64,000 nt of DNA from CAVQBJ01 sp963724405 (GCA_963724405.1 CAVRUQ010000016.1:248001-312000), one strand, 5' to 3'; shown: positions 42,101 through 50,257, counted from the first letter of the stretch. The notes: a model not told the origin generated them from the letters alone. A program made the numbers and translations.

Positions 42101-42999
42101 CCCGGGCCCTCGCGCACGAGCTCCTCCACGGCGTCGGCGATCGCGCCGGGCTGGTCGCGATCCCCGCTCGGCGGACGGTAGCGGACCTCGACCGGGTAGG
42201 AGCGCCCCGAGACCTCGACGACGGGTGCGTCATCGAAGTGAGCGCTGAAGCGCGCGGGGTCGATCGTCGCCGAGGTGATGATGCACTTCAGGTCGGGCCG
42301 GCGCGGCAGGATCCGCTTCAGATAGCCGAGCAGGAAGTCGACGTTCAGGCTGCGCTCGTGCGCCTCGTCGACGATCACGGTGTCGTACCGGCGCAGCAGC
42401 GGATCGCGGCGGATCTCCGCGAGCAGGAGCCCGTCGGTGACGAGCCGCACGAGCGTGCGCTCGTCGCTGCGGTCGCTGAAGCGCACGGCGTAGCCGACGG
42501 CCTCCCCGAGGGCCACGCCGAGCTCGTCGGCGAGCCGCTGCGCGACGGCCCGCGCGGCGATCCGCCGCGGCTGGGTGTGGACGATCGTGCCGCGGACACC
42601 GCGACCGAGCGCCAGGCAGATCTTCGGCAGCTGCGTCGTCTTGCCCGAGCCCGTCTCACCGGCGACGATCACCACCCGGTGGCCGTCGACCGCGGCGCGC
42701 AGCTCCTCGACGTGGGCGGTGATCGGCAGGGATGGCGGGTATGCGATCTGCGGCACGGACGCGCGCCGGCGCTCGACGCGGGCCTGCGCGGCGAGGACCT
42801 CCTTGTCCAGCTCGGCGAGCGCCGCCGCGCCTTCCGGACCGGCCGTGCCCGTCCGGCGCAGGCGTTGCAGACGCGGTCGCAGTCGCGCCGCGTCGCGTAC
42901 CGTGAGCGCCTCGAGCGCGGCGCCGAGCGCGGCGAGCTCGGGCGTTGCGGCGCCGGCGCGAGGTCGCGCTCGTTGCCGCCGGTTGGCCGGTGTGGTCAC
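39070..42999 (-). CDS. hrpA: ATP-dependent RNA helicase HrpA
   Basis: A 1309-residue DEAH-box helicase, full length for HrpA. Motifs in order: Walker A IVAGETGSGKTTQLP, TQPRRIAARAVAQR, VTDGLLLAEI, DEAHERSLNVDF, ITSATIDPARFS, then ILVFLSGEREI, LATNVAETSLTVPGI and QRKGRCGRTSEG, followed by the helicase-associated, OB-fold and the HrpA-specific C-terminal region. HrpA unwinds RNA and rescues stalled ribosomes. The frame reaches TTG 43008, but GTG 42999 has a TATCTT box 7 bases upstream and is the better start. The 3' end overlaps the convergent ferric-reductase-like gene by 96 bases. Confidence 0.95.
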   Translation of the reverse strand: MTTPANRRQRARPRAGAATPELAALGAALEALTVRDAARLRPRLQRLRRTGTAGPEGAAALAELDKEVLAAQARVERRRASVPQIAYPPSLPITAHVEELRAAVDGHRVVIVAGETGSGKTTQLPKICLALGRGVRGTIVHTQPRRIAARAVAQRLADELGVALGEAVGYAVRFSDRSDERTLVRLVTDGLLLAEIRRDPLLRRYDTVIVDEAHERSLNVDFLLGYLKRILPRRPDLKCIITSATIDPARFSAHFDDAPVVEVSGRSYPVEVRYRPPSGDRDQPGAIADAVEELVREGPGDILVFLSGEREIRDATDLLTGRFGTELSLLPLYSRLSAAEQQRVFAGHPGRRVVLATNVAETSLTVPGIRSVVDAGTARISRYSARLGVQRLPIEPVSKASADQRKGRCGRTSEGVCIRLYDEEEFERRPRFTEPEVLRTSLASVILQMAALRLGPIEDFPFLDAPDARQIRDGLALLHELGALRAEDTDAPVRLTTIGDRLARLPVDPRLARMIIEADRLGCTEDVIVIAAALSIQDPRERPAERRAAAEAQHRRFAEGGSDFLAWLALWRHLREQQRTLSSGAFRRRCREEFLHYLRVREWQDLVEQLREAARAAGLTLHRGPAAPEQIHRAVLSGLLSHVGRRTADGRAYDGARGLRFTPARDSALAAAPPSWAMVAELVHTTRLWGREGAAIQPRWAIALGEHLLVREYGEPAWDRAAAAVTAAERVSLYGLTLSDGRRVPYERVDRARARRLFVRHALVRGEWAARHAFLDDNRRLSGEVRALEDRARRRDILVDEDTLLRFYDGRVPAEVASGPQFDRWWSEARRSEPRRLHFPPELLVRPGASAPSERERPGTWVQDDLELALSYRFEPGHEDDGVTVHVPLGRLNALSPEPFEWLVPGLRAELVTALLRALPKELRRTLVPVPELVAELLAQLPPGREPLLPALGREIERLRGVRIPPDAWDPDRLPAHLRVTFAVEDDHGAVLARGADLAELRRGLAPALRERLAAAATDLRRHGLRSWDLAILPRRISLPGSGGSVLGYPALVDEGDAVGVAVLDSPDGQRAAMRLGTRRLLALTVPSPRRALIDGLDGGARLALAGAPHANIDAVLDDVVAAALDALVEEAGGPAWDAPSFARLQNFAAAGLPDGAAGVLAALLRILHVRGELQLQMQTLVAPALQPARLDVATQLGGLVFAGFLTATGARRLDDVERYLRAAQRRLARLPAAVAHDRDRMESVHELERRYRRLRDASGSAEALSESVRELPWLLQELRVHCFAEGLARGAPVSTRRVRRALDAAAAE

Positions 43000-43006
43000 T
43001 CGCGCC

Positions 43007-43012
43007 AAGATA
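43007..43012 (-). promoter_or_regulatory. -10 box of hrpA
   Basis: On the minus strand TATCTT ends 7 bases before GTG 42999, so hrpA is probably leaderless. Confidence 0.45.
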
Positions 43013-43048
43013 GGGGCCGCGCGCCCCGGGGCCCGGCTCGGGCCGAGC

Positions 43049-43810
43049 TCAGAAGGCGCCGTGCCGGCCCTCGCCGGCCCGGAAGCGCTCGAGCCCCTCG
43101 CGCACCTCCAGCAGCGATCGCTCGCCGTGTGCGAGCTCGTTCGCGATGGCTGCCGGCTCGTCGAGATGCTCCTGTTCGAGCGTGGACAGGCGGTCCTCGC
43201 GCAGACACGTCTGCGGAAAGCGGGCGAGCTCGGCCGCGAGCCGCTCCGCGGCGGCGCGGCTCTGGCCGGGCGCGACGACGCGATTGACGAGCCCGATCGC
43301 CAGCGCCTCGGACGCGTCCACCGGCCGGCCGGTGAGGATCAGATCGAGTGCGCGACTGGTGCCGATCAGCCGGGGCAGGCGCACGGTTCCGCCGTCGATC
43401 AGCGGCACGCCCCAGCGGCGACAGAAGACCCCGAGGACGGCGTTCTCCTCGGCGACCCGCAGATCGCACCAGAGCGCGAGCTCGAGCCCGCCGGCGACCG
43501 CTGGCCCGGCGATCGCCGCGATCACCGGCTTGGACAGGCGCATTCGCGTCGGGCCCATCGGTCCGTCGCCGTCGCGGGCGACGCGGTTGCCGGCCGCGGT
43601 CCCGGCGGCGCCGAGGTCGGCGCCGGCGCAGAAGGCGCCGCCCTCGCCGTGGAGGACCGCCACCGATGCGTCGGCGTCCTCGTCGAAGCGCGCGAACGCC
43701 TCGGCGAGCGCTCCGGCCGTGACGCCGTCGACGGCGTTGCGCACGTGGGGGCGGTGCAGGAGCACCGTCGTCACCGCCCCGCTGCGCTCGACGCGGACGG
43801 ACTCGCTCAT
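43049..43810 (-). CDS. Enoyl-CoA hydratase/isomerase family protein
   Basis: A 253-residue crotonase-fold enzyme. It has the CoA-binding and first oxyanion-hole motif HGEGGAFCAGADLGA and the second in IAAIAGPAVAGGLELALWCDLRVAEENAVLGV, followed by CRRWGVPLIDGGTVRLPRLIG, where hydratases carry the second catalytic acid (here an Asp rather than the common Glu). The C-terminal helix (LLEVREGLERFRAG) is typical. Enzymes with this variant block are often annotated as short-chain hydratases of unclear substrate. A TAGACT box lies 7 bases before ATG 43810, inside the gap to the EAL gene, so it has its own leaderless promoter. Confidence 0.88.
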   Translation of the reverse strand: MSESVRVERSGAVTTVLLHRPHVRNAVDGVTAGALAEAFARFDEDADASVAVLHGEGGAFCAGADLGAAGTAAGNRVARDGDGPMGPTRMRLSKPVIAAIAGPAVAGGLELALWCDLRVAEENAVLGVFCRRWGVPLIDGGTVRLPRLIGTSRALDLILTGRPVDASEALAIGLVNRVVAPGQSRAAAERLAAELARFPQTCLREDRLSTLEQEHLDEPAAIANELAHGERSLLEVREGLERFRAGEGRHGAF

Positions 43811-43817
43811 CGCCGGG

Positions 43818-43823
43818 AGTCTA
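43818..43823 (-). promoter_or_regulatory. -10 box of the enoyl-CoA hydratase gene
   Basis: On the minus strand TAGACT ends 7 bases before ATG 43810. It overlaps the last codon region of the upstream EAL-protein gene. Confidence 0.45.
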
Positions 43824-45419
43824 GGAGGAGAGCCGGTAGCCCGCGGGCGCGTGTCCGTGAGACAGGGGTTGCGGACGCCCGATGAGGTAGCCCTGGACGT
43901 GGTCGACGCCGAGCTCGCGCAGCAGGGCGAGCGTCTCCTCGTCCTCCACGCCCTCGGCGATCGTCTGCTGCCCACCGCCGCGGGCGAGGGCCACGAGCGC
44001 CTTGACGACGTTGCGGCTCTGCGGGTTGTTCGCGAGGTCGCGTACGAACTCGATGTCGATCTTGATGAAGCTGACCGGCAGGTTCTTCAGGTGCGAGAGG
44101 CTTCCGTAGCCGGTGCCGAAGTCGTCGAGCGCGAGCCCGACCCCGAGGTCGCGCAGGCCGAAGGCGAAGCGGCTGGCCTCCTCGAGATCGTTGATGAGCG
44201 CGGTCTCGGTGATCTCCATGCACAGCAGCCGGGGGTCGCAGCGGTGATGCTCGATCGCCGCCTCGATGGCCTCGAGCGCGGTCGGGCGGCCGAGCGTCCA
44301 GGCCGAGATGTTGACGGCGACATGGCGCCCGGCGACGGCCAGCCGCGCGGCGACGCCGACCATCCACACGTCGATGTCGTAGATCAGGCCGTACCGCTCG
44401 GCGGCCGGAAGGAACGCCCCGGGCGGGATGATCGTGCCGTCGACGTCCTGCATGCGGATGAGCAGCTCCTCGCCGACGAGCGCGCCGGTGCCGACATCGA
44501 CGATCGGCTGGCTGTGCACGACGAAGCCGTCGTCCTCGAGCGCGTCACGCACCCGGGTGAGCGAGTCGAGCGCGTCGAGGTCGCCCTCGCGCTCGCGCTC
44601 CTCGCGTTTGCGCTCGGTGATGTCGCGGAAGGCGACGACGGCGCCCCCGGTCCGCGTCGCGCCGTTGCTCGCGGCCGGCAGCGGCGAGCACGAATAGGCC
44701 ACGGGCAGCAGCTGCCCGTCCTTGCGGGTGAAGACGTCGTCCTCGTTGCGGTAGGCGACGCCGCTCAGCAGCACGTCGGTAAGCGGGCACTCGCCGCGCG
44801 GCCGCGCGCGGCCGTCCCCGTACTGGTAGTGGATGATCTCGTGCAGGTACTGACCCCTGAGCTCCTGCTCGTCGTATCCGAGCAGCGCCTCGCCGGCCGG
44901 ATTGAGGAACGTCAGACGTCCGCGCTCGTCGACCGCGTACACGCCCTCGGCCATGTTGGCGAGAGCCGATCGGAGGAAGTCGGCGGCGGCTCGACGATCG
45001 CGTTCGGCGCGCCAACGCCGCGAGACGTCCTGCACCGCCGCCAGCGCGCCGCAGACGCGATCCGCCGTATCGTGCAGCGGCGTGATGCGCACGTCATAGG
45101 AGTGCTCGCCGTCCACCGACACGTAATCGAAGTGCTGGACCTCGCCGGCGAGCGCGGCGTCGTAGCGGGGCCTCAACCGCGACCAGGCCAGCGCTCCGAG
45201 GGTGTCCTCGAGCGGAGCGCCGATCGCGGCGTCGGCCGGGACGTCCCAACCGGGGACCGCGCCGTCCGCGGCGCGGTAGAGGCCCCCCTCGAGCGCGCGC
45301 ACTACGTACTCGCGGTCGATGACGACGACGCCGACGTCGCGCATCGCGCGCACCTCCTTCTGGGCGAGCGCCACCACGTCCTGCGTCGCCTCGAGGTCTA
45401 TGCGAAATGGGTCACTCAT
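43821..45419 (-). CDS. PAS-PAS-EAL cyclic-di-GMP phosphodiesterase
   Basis: A 532-residue cytoplasmic signalling protein. Two PAS domains come first (residues about 25-135, and about 150-285 starting FLRSALANMAEGVYAVDERGRL, with a PAC end GGAVVAFRDITERKREE). A short coiled coil and an EAL domain (about 300-525) follow. The EAL signature is GEELLIRM, close to EALLR. The metal and catalytic set is otherwise complete: VNISAW, CMEITETAL, LDDFGTGYGSLSHL, FIKIDIEFVRDL, AEGVEDEE and VQGYLIGRP. No GGDEF domain is present, so it should hydrolyse c-di-GMP in response to a PAS ligand. ATG 45419; no clear promoter. Confidence 0.9.
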   Translation of the reverse strand: MSDPFRIDLEATQDVVALAQKEVRAMRDVGVVVIDREYVVRALEGGLYRAADGAVPGWDVPADAAIGAPLEDTLGALAWSRLRPRYDAALAGEVQHFDYVSVDGEHSYDVRITPLHDTADRVCGALAAVQDVSRRWRAERDRRAAADFLRSALANMAEGVYAVDERGRLTFLNPAGEALLGYDEQELRGQYLHEIIHYQYGDGRARPRGECPLTDVLLSGVAYRNEDDVFTRKDGQLLPVAYSCSPLPAASNGATRTGGAVVAFRDITERKREEREREGDLDALDSLTRVRDALEDDGFVVHSQPIVDVGTGALVGEELLIRMQDVDGTIIPPGAFLPAAERYGLIYDIDVWMVGVAARLAVAGRHVAVNISAWTLGRPTALEAIEAAIEHHRCDPRLLCMEITETALINDLEEASRFAFGLRDLGVGLALDDFGTGYGSLSHLKNLPVSFIKIDIEFVRDLANNPQSRNVVKALVALARGGGQQTIAEGVEDEETLALLRELGVDHVQGYLIGRPQPLSHGHAPAGYRLSS

Positions 45420-45787
45420 CGCGGGGCATCACCGGAATCGGTTGGGCAGCCGGCCCCTACTCAACCGAGTGTCAACGCCGGGGTGCGCATGCCCTGCGCG
45501 GCCGCCACGCGTGTCCACCCGCGTCCCGCACGGCACCGATGTATCGGCGAGCTTCCAGCGTGAGCCGACGCGATCGAGCCTGTGCTCGATGGCGATGATA
45601 TCCGAGCGCGAACGCGGCTCGGCGCGGGCGCCACGGCGCCGGGGCGCGCACCGACGGCGCCCGCCCGAGGTGTGGTCGTCACCATGGGAGCGACATCGGC
45701 CCGCGCGCCACGTGCCTTGAGTGCTCCGGGACCGCGCGGCGCGGCGCTCGCCGCGGTCCGGCGCGAGCCTGAGGTGAGCGAACCGCC
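45420..45787. other. Gene-free gap with one hairpin
   Basis: About 370 bases with no credible gene on either strand. An 8-base inverted repeat (45729-45736 with 45752-45759) lies about 30 bases beyond the 3' end of the leftward gene at 45788 and may help end its RNA. Nothing else is recognisable. Confidence 0.5.
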
Positions 45788-46231
45788 TCAGGCGGCGAGC
45801 GCCGCCTTGATGTCGTCGATCGCCTGCTGCTCGGGTGCGCCGATGGCGTTGGCGTTTCCGTGCTCCTTGTGGGCCTCGGCGACCCGGGTGGAGACGGTCA
45901 CCACGAACGCCTTGTACTCGTCCACCTCGGTGGGCGTCGCCTTCTGCTCGAGGAGCGCCACGGCGTCGCGGATGTGGCCGAGCCCGGCCTCCTTGAGCGC
46001 CTCGGGCGAGTGGTAGTGCGTGTGGTCGGTCTCGGGCTTGTGCGCGACGATCGCATCGAGCAGCTCGCTCGAGCCGTGCTGCCCCCGCGCCTCGGCATAG
46101 GCCTTGGCCATCGAGTACGTCTCGCGGAACGTGCCGCCGCGTTCGGCGGTGATGACGATCAAACCCGCGCTCGTCGGGCCCTCGCTGATGGTCTTCCACT
46201 CCTCGTCGGTGAAGTCCGTCTTGGCGGTCAT
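45788..46231 (-). CDS. Helical cytoplasmic protein of unknown function
   Basis: A 147-residue protein, mostly helical by composition. It starts MTAKTDFTDEEWKTISEGP and contains GLIVITAERGGTFRETYSMAKAYAEA, ELLDAIVAHKPETDHTHYHSPE and DEYKAFVVTVSTRVAEAHKEHG. The His cluster HTHYH could bind metal. I recognise no named family. ATG 46231 has an excellent GAGGAGCG ribosome site, so it is clearly a translated gene. Confidence 0.75.
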   Translation of the reverse strand: MTAKTDFTDEEWKTISEGPTSAGLIVITAERGGTFRETYSMAKAYAEARGQHGSSELLDAIVAHKPETDHTHYHSPEALKEAGLGHIRDAVALLEQKATPTEVDEYKAFVVTVSTRVAEAHKEHGNANAIGAPEQQAIDDIKAALAA

Positions 46232-46379
46232 CGTTCGCTCCTCTCGCCGGGCGCTCGGATCGGGTGCCGGCGTTGGTGCCGGTCTCTGCGCGGCAGTGTA
46301 CGGCCGCGTCGACGAGGCCGGCGCCGGAGCGGCGAGGCGGCGCCCGATCGGGCGCCGCCTCGATCTCAGCGCGCGGGTG

Positions 46380-47156
46380 TCAGACGGCGCTCTCCGGGGC
46401 CGGCGCGTAGCGCAGCGAGCCGGGGGTGGTGAGCGTCTCGCCGGTCTCCAGAAGCGTCTTGAGCCCGGACAGGATCATCGGCCAGCCGCCGAAGAGCTCA
46501 TCGTTGGCTCCCTCGCGCAGCTGGTCGTGGGTGACCGTCAGCCGGCAGGAGTCGGCGACCTGCTCGATCTCCCAGGTGACCCGCGACGTTCCCTCGGCCC
46601 TGACGTCGTCGCTCCACAGGGCGTTGAAGCTCTGGACAAGTCGGTGCGGCGGGTCGACCTCCAGGTTCTCGCCCGCGATTATCGGGGCGGGCGCCATCGG
46701 ACTGGTGCCCTCGTACGCCGACCCGGGTGTCCAGTCGGATTCGACGCCGACGCCGAAGTTGTACCGGGTCCGCATCTCGCTGTCGGTGATCGCCCCCCAG
46801 AGTCGCTCCGGGGTCGTCTTGATGTAGATCTCGAACACCTTCTCCATCGTGTCCTCCTCGATTGTCTGCTTGAGCTCGCTGAGCGTCGCCGCCCAGGGCT
46901 CGGCGTACTTGCTCACCCAGCGGTCGTGGACGAGCCGGATCGGGACGGGGTTCAGGAAGTGGAGCTTCTCGCGCCCGCGTCTGCGCGTCACGACCAGGCC
47001 CGCGTCCTCGAGCACCTTCAGGTGCTTCATGACGCCGAAGCGCGTCATCGGCAGTCGCCGCTCGAGTGCGCTGAGCGTCTGCCCGTCCTGCCGGAAGAGC
47101 TCGTCGAGCAGGCTCCTGCGCGTCGGGTCTGCGAGCGCCCTGAACACGTCGTCCAT
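46380..47156 (-). CDS. ArsR-family HTH regulator fused to SRPBCC (AHSA1-like) domain
   Basis: A 258-residue fusion. Residues about 1-95 are an ArsR winged helix (MDDVFRALADPTRRSLLDELF, LSALERRLPMTRFGVMKHLKVLEDAGLVVTRRRGREKLHFL). Residues about 105-245 are an AHSA1/SRPBCC ligand-binding domain (MEKVFEIYIKTTPERLWGAITDSEMRTRYNFG, LEVDPPHRLVQSF, TSRVTWEIEQ, DELFGGWPMILSGLKTLLETGE). No metal-binding Cys or His set typical of metal-sensing ArsR proteins is present, so the SRPBCC cavity is the likely sensor. The gene has a palindromic operator in its own promoter and probably represses itself. ATG 47156 lies 7 bases after a TATACT box with no ribosome site. Confidence 0.88.
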   Translation of the reverse strand: MDDVFRALADPTRRSLLDELFRQDGQTLSALERRLPMTRFGVMKHLKVLEDAGLVVTRRRGREKLHFLNPVPIRLVHDRWVSKYAEPWAATLSELKQTIEEDTMEKVFEIYIKTTPERLWGAITDSEMRTRYNFGVGVESDWTPGSAYEGTSPMAPAPIIAGENLEVDPPHRLVQSFNALWSDDVRAEGTSRVTWEIEQVADSCRLTVTHDQLREGANDELFGGWPMILSGLKTLLETGETLTTPGSLRYAPAPESAV

Positions 47157-47163
47157 GCGCCGG

Positions 47164-47193
47164 AGTATACGTGACCTTACGGTCACATGTCGT
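47164..47193 (-). promoter_or_regulatory. Promoter and palindromic operator of the ArsR-SRPBCC gene
   Basis: On the minus strand TATACT (47169 down to 47164) sits 7 bases before ATG 47156; ACGACA, 18 bases upstream of it, is a weak -35. Between them lies a perfect palindrome GTGACC-TTAC-GGTCAC (47171-47186). An operator between -35 and -10 is the classic position for autorepression. Confidence 0.6.
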
Positions 47194-47281
47194 GCGGTCC
47201 GGTTCGTCGGCCCGAGCGGGCACGATGTGGTGGACGTGAGCACCTTCCGCCCAGCACCGGCCGAGACCGCGCCATCGGCTC

Positions 47282-47287
47282 TAGTGT
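47282..47287 (+). promoter_or_regulatory. -10 box of the D,D-carboxypeptidase gene
   Basis: TAGTGT ends 8 bases before ATG 47296, the leaderless spacing seen repeatedly in this window. Confidence 0.4.
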
Positions 47288-47295
47288 CTCCGTCG

Positions 47296-48570
47296 ATGGC
47301 GGCCACCGAGGTTCAGGGTCACCGACCGCCCGGTCCCGGGCGCGATCGGCGCCGGCAATCGTCGCGCCGGTCGCTTCATCTCGCCGCGGCGCTCGGCGTC
47401 GTGACACTGCTCGCCCTCGTCGCCGTGGCGATTCGCGTGGCCACCGAGGCGATCCCCCCGTTGCGCCTGCACCGGCTTCTGCCCGCGTCGCTCGTCGCGC
47501 CCGGAGTCGCGCCGCGTCTGCAATGGCCGTCGGAGGGGCAGGCGGCGGTCGACGTGCCCGGCGTCGGAAGTCTCGGAGCCTCGGGCGGCGTGGCCGCCGT
47601 GCCGATCGCCAGCGTGGCGAAGGTGATGACGGCGTACCTGACGCTGCTCGCCCACCCGCTGTCCGGCTCGCAACAGGGATTCGTCCTGACCGTCGGCGCC
47701 GCCGACGCCGCCGACGAGCGCCGTCGGGCGGCGACCGGGCAGTCGGTGTTGCCGGTCGTCGCCGGCGAGCGGATCACCGAGCGCCAGGCGCTCGCGGCGC
47801 TGCTGCTGCCCTCGGCGAACAACGTGGCCGAGATGCTCGCCGTCCGCGACGCGGGCAGCGTTCCCGCGTTCGTCGCGCGCATGAACGCCGTCGCCAGGCA
47901 GCTCGGCATGACGGCCACGACCTACACCGATCCGAGCGGCTACGACGGGACCACCACGTCGACCGCGCGCGATCAGGTCCGCCTGGCCGAGGTGACGCTG
48001 CGCCTGCCCGTCTTCGCCCGCATCGTGGCGCTGCCCGCGGTCCGGCTGCCGCTCGTCGGCACGGTCACGAACTACAACGGCCTCGCCGGGCAGGATGGCT
48101 ACGTGGGCGTCAAGACCGGGTCCGATCGCTACGCGGGCGGTTGCCTCGTGTTCGCCAAGCGCGTGGCCGTCGATGGTCACATCGTCACGATCGTCGGCGC
48201 GGTGCTCGGCCAGCGCCAGGGCTCGCTCATCCCGAGTGCCCTGACGAGCGCGCGGCTGCTCGGCGATTCGGCCGCCGCGGCGGTGCGGCGCGTCGTGCTG
48301 CTGCCGGCGCGCAGCGCCGTTCTGCGCGCCACGAGCGTGGACGGCACGACGGCGACCGCGATCACGCGCGTTGCGCTGACCGCGATCGGCTGGCCCGGCG
48401 TTCGCATGACGCCGCGCCTGCGCGTGCGTCCGCCGGCGGCCACGGTCGCGGCGGGCCAGACGCTCGGCGTCGTGAGCATCGGCGGCCTCGGTCCCTCCGG
48501 GACGCGCGTGCTGTCGGCGCGGCCGGTCGGGCGGCCATCGCTCGGCTGGCGCCTGCGCCACATCTTCTGA
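47296..48570 (+). CDS. D-alanyl-D-alanine carboxypeptidase (peptidase S11)
   Basis: A 424-residue penicillin-binding protein with one N-terminal membrane segment (LHLAAALGVVTLLALVAVAIRV, about residues 27-48), so it is anchored outside the membrane. Active-site motifs of the S11 family are SVAK (SxxK, nucleophile Ser), SANN (SxN) and VKTGSD (KTG). It trims the terminal D-Ala of peptidoglycan stem peptides. The C-terminal 120 residues are a beta-rich domain (ATAITRVALTAIGWPGVRMTP and following) without strong similarity to a named family. Start ATG 47296 is preferred on promoter spacing; GTG 47284 is in frame. Confidence 0.9.
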   Translation: MAATEVQGHRPPGPGRDRRRQSSRRSLHLAAALGVVTLLALVAVAIRVATEAIPPLRLHRLLPASLVAPGVAPRLQWPSEGQAAVDVPGVGSLGASGGVAAVPIASVAKVMTAYLTLLAHPLSGSQQGFVLTVGAADAADERRRAATGQSVLPVVAGERITERQALAALLLPSANNVAEMLAVRDAGSVPAFVARMNAVARQLGMTATTYTDPSGYDGTTTSTARDQVRLAEVTLRLPVFARIVALPAVRLPLVGTVTNYNGLAGQDGYVGVKTGSDRYAGGCLVFAKRVAVDGHIVTIVGAVLGQRQGSLIPSALTSARLLGDSAAAAVRRVVLLPARSAVLRATSVDGTTATAITRVALTAIGWPGVRMTPRLRVRPPAATVAAGQTLGVVSIGGLGPSGTRVLSARPVGRPSLGWRLRHIF

Positions 48571-48629
48571 GCCTCGCCCGCGGCTCGCGGGCGTCCGGGA
48601 CGGCGCTATTGCTTAGCCGCCGGGCTGGC

Positions 48630-48635
48630 TAGTCT
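48630..48635 (+). promoter_or_regulatory. -10 box of the SRPBCC gene
   Basis: TAGTCT ends 7 bases before GTG 48643; no ribosome site intervenes. Confidence 0.45.
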
Positions 48636-48642
48636 GCGCGGC

Positions 48643-49098
48643 GTGAAGCACCTGCACGGAACCGCACAGGCCTCGGTCGGGGTGTCGATCGAGGAATGCC
48701 ACGCGGTGCTCGCCGCCCTCGAGGACTATCCGAGCTGGTACCCGGCCGTCGTGACGGGCGTCGAGGTCATCGAGTCCGGCGAGGACGGGCTTCCGCTGCG
48801 GGCGGAGACGAAGCTGCACCTCTCGTACGGCCCGGTCTCGCGGGACCTCGAGATGCTGCTTGCGGTGCGGGTGCGCCGTCCCGAGCTGGTCGAGTTGGCG
48901 CACGTGTCGCGGGGCCGGTCGAGCGGCGCATCGTTCGACGCGACGTGGCGCCTCGCGGAGGGCGAGGGAACCCGGCTCGATCTGGAGCTCGACGCGACCA
49001 TGCCGGTGCCGCGACTCGTCCCCGTGGGCGGCATCGGCGACGCGTACGCGGCCGGCTTCATGAAGGCCGCCGTCAGCAGGCTCGAGTCCGGCCGCTGA
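48643..49098 (+). CDS. SRPBCC (START-like) protein
   Basis: A 151-residue helix-grip protein of the cyclase/dehydrase type: GTAQASVGVSIEECHAVLAALEDYPSWYPAVVTGVEV at the N-terminus, then strands (RAETKLHLSYGPVSRDLEMLL, SFDATWRLAEGEGTRLDLEL) and a C-terminal helix (GDAYAAGFMKAAVSRL). Ligand unknown. It is the third such protein in the window, counting the ArsR fusion and the gene at 31315. It converges with the YbhN-like gene, with only 6 bases between stops. Confidence 0.8.
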   Translation: MKHLHGTAQASVGVSIEECHAVLAALEDYPSWYPAVVTGVEVIESGEDGLPLRAETKLHLSYGPVSRDLEMLLAVRVRRPELVELAHVSRGRSSGASFDATWRLAEGEGTRLDLELDATMPVPRLVPVGGIGDAYAAGFMKAAVSRLESGR

Positions 49099-49104
49099 AT
49101 CTCC

Positions 49105-50244
49105 TCAGTGCGTCGCCGCCTCGCCGGCCCCGGCCGGCTCCGCGGGCGCGGCCGGAGCGCCGGCGCCGGCTTCGTGCCGTGCCTGCCGCTTGGCCTTGCG
49201 CGTCGCCTTCTCCTGGGAGGCCCGCTCACGCGCCTCGCCGTAGGACTGCGACACGAGTGTCTTGCCACCTGTCCACCCGAAGGCGCGAACGAGCAGCACG
49301 ATGGCCAGCAGGATGCTCCAGACCGTGACCACGAGCTGCTGGGCCACCGAATAGGCCGTGGCGTTGGCCGTGCTCGTGATGCCCTTCAGAGAGATGGCGT
49401 TGAAGGCCTGGGTGACCCCGGCGCCGCCGGGGGTGACCGCGGTCGTGTTGGCGATCGAGTTGCCGGCCACCACGCGCATGAGCGTGTGGAAGCTGACCGG
49501 GATGTTGTAGGCGGACAGGAACACGGCGATGACGCCGAGGTAGGCCAGCCAGCTGACCGCCTCCGGGAATACCACCCGGCCGAGGAAGGCGCGCCCGTGG
49601 ACGAGGATCTGGCCGCCGACCTTGGCCTGCTCCCACCACTTCGCGATCCGCGCCCTCAGGACACGCCCGACGAGGAACAGCAGCGCCGCCACGGCGACGA
49701 CGAGGGTGAGCGTGGCCCACGGGTGGGCGGAGACGAACCCGAACTGGAGATCGAACGACCCGCCGACGGTCAGGAACAGGTACAGGTAGACCGCCGCTCC
49801 GATGAGCGTGTAGAAGATCTTCTGGACCGCCATGCCGGCCAGCACGCCGGCGAAGGTCGCGCCGGCGATGATCGTGGTGAACATCAGCAGCATCGCCAGG
49901 GTGCCGAGGTTGGCCGGCACCACCCAGTTGAGCGCGACCGCCGCCGCGTAGCAGGCGAAGACCGGCAGCCACGGCACCTCGACCTCGGGGTAGCCATAGC
50001 GGAGGATCCACAGCCACGCGTACGCCGTCGTGGTCGTCTGCACGGTGATGAGCACGATCGCCGCGAGCAGGCTGCCGATCGGAATCGCCTTGATCGTGTT
50101 CCAGATGTGCTTGACCCAGCCGGTGAGGTCCCAACCGAACAGCGTCGCCGCGGCTCCGATCACGACGATGATGAGCGCGCCGATGAGGATCCGCGTGAGG
50201 TGAAAGCGCCTGGGCGCGCGTGCGACGGCCTCGGGACTCGCCAT
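49105..50244 (-). CDS. YbhN/UPF0104 (flippase-type) membrane protein
   Basis: A 379-residue polytopic membrane protein of the lysylphosphatidylglycerol-synthase transmembrane (UPF0104/YbhN) family, about seven to eight membrane segments (ILIGALIIVVIGAAATLFGW; LLAAIVLITVQTTTTAYAWLW; FACYAAAVALNWVVPANLG; IIAGATFAGVLAGMAVQ; ATLTLVVAVAALLFLVG; WLAYLGVIAVFLSAY; VVTVWSILLAIVLLVRA). The family signature NTTAVTPGGAGVTQAF is present near residue 295. Members flip or translocate lipids. The C-terminal 40 residues are charged, then Ala/Pro-rich, and cytosolic. ATG 50244 has TAAGCT 7 bases upstream. Confidence 0.85.
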   Translation of the reverse strand: MASPEAVARAPRRFHLTRILIGALIIVVIGAAATLFGWDLTGWVKHIWNTIKAIPIGSLLAAIVLITVQTTTTAYAWLWILRYGYPEVEVPWLPVFACYAAAVALNWVVPANLGTLAMLLMFTTIIAGATFAGVLAGMAVQKIFYTLIGAAVYLYLFLTVGGSFDLQFGFVSAHPWATLTLVVAVAALLFLVGRVLRARIAKWWEQAKVGGQILVHGRAFLGRVVFPEAVSWLAYLGVIAVFLSAYNIPVSFHTLMRVVAGNSIANTTAVTPGGAGVTQAFNAISLKGITSTANATAYSVAQQLVVTVWSILLAIVLLVRAFGWTGGKTLVSQSYGEARERASQEKATRKAKRQARHEAGAGAPAAPAEPAGAGEAATH

Positions 50245-50251
50245 GCGCGGG

Positions 50252-50257
50252 AGCTTA
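50252..50257 (-). promoter_or_regulatory. -10 box of the YbhN-like gene
   Basis: On the minus strand TAAGCT ends 7 bases before ATG 50244. No ribosome site is present, consistent with a leaderless mRNA. Confidence 0.45.
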
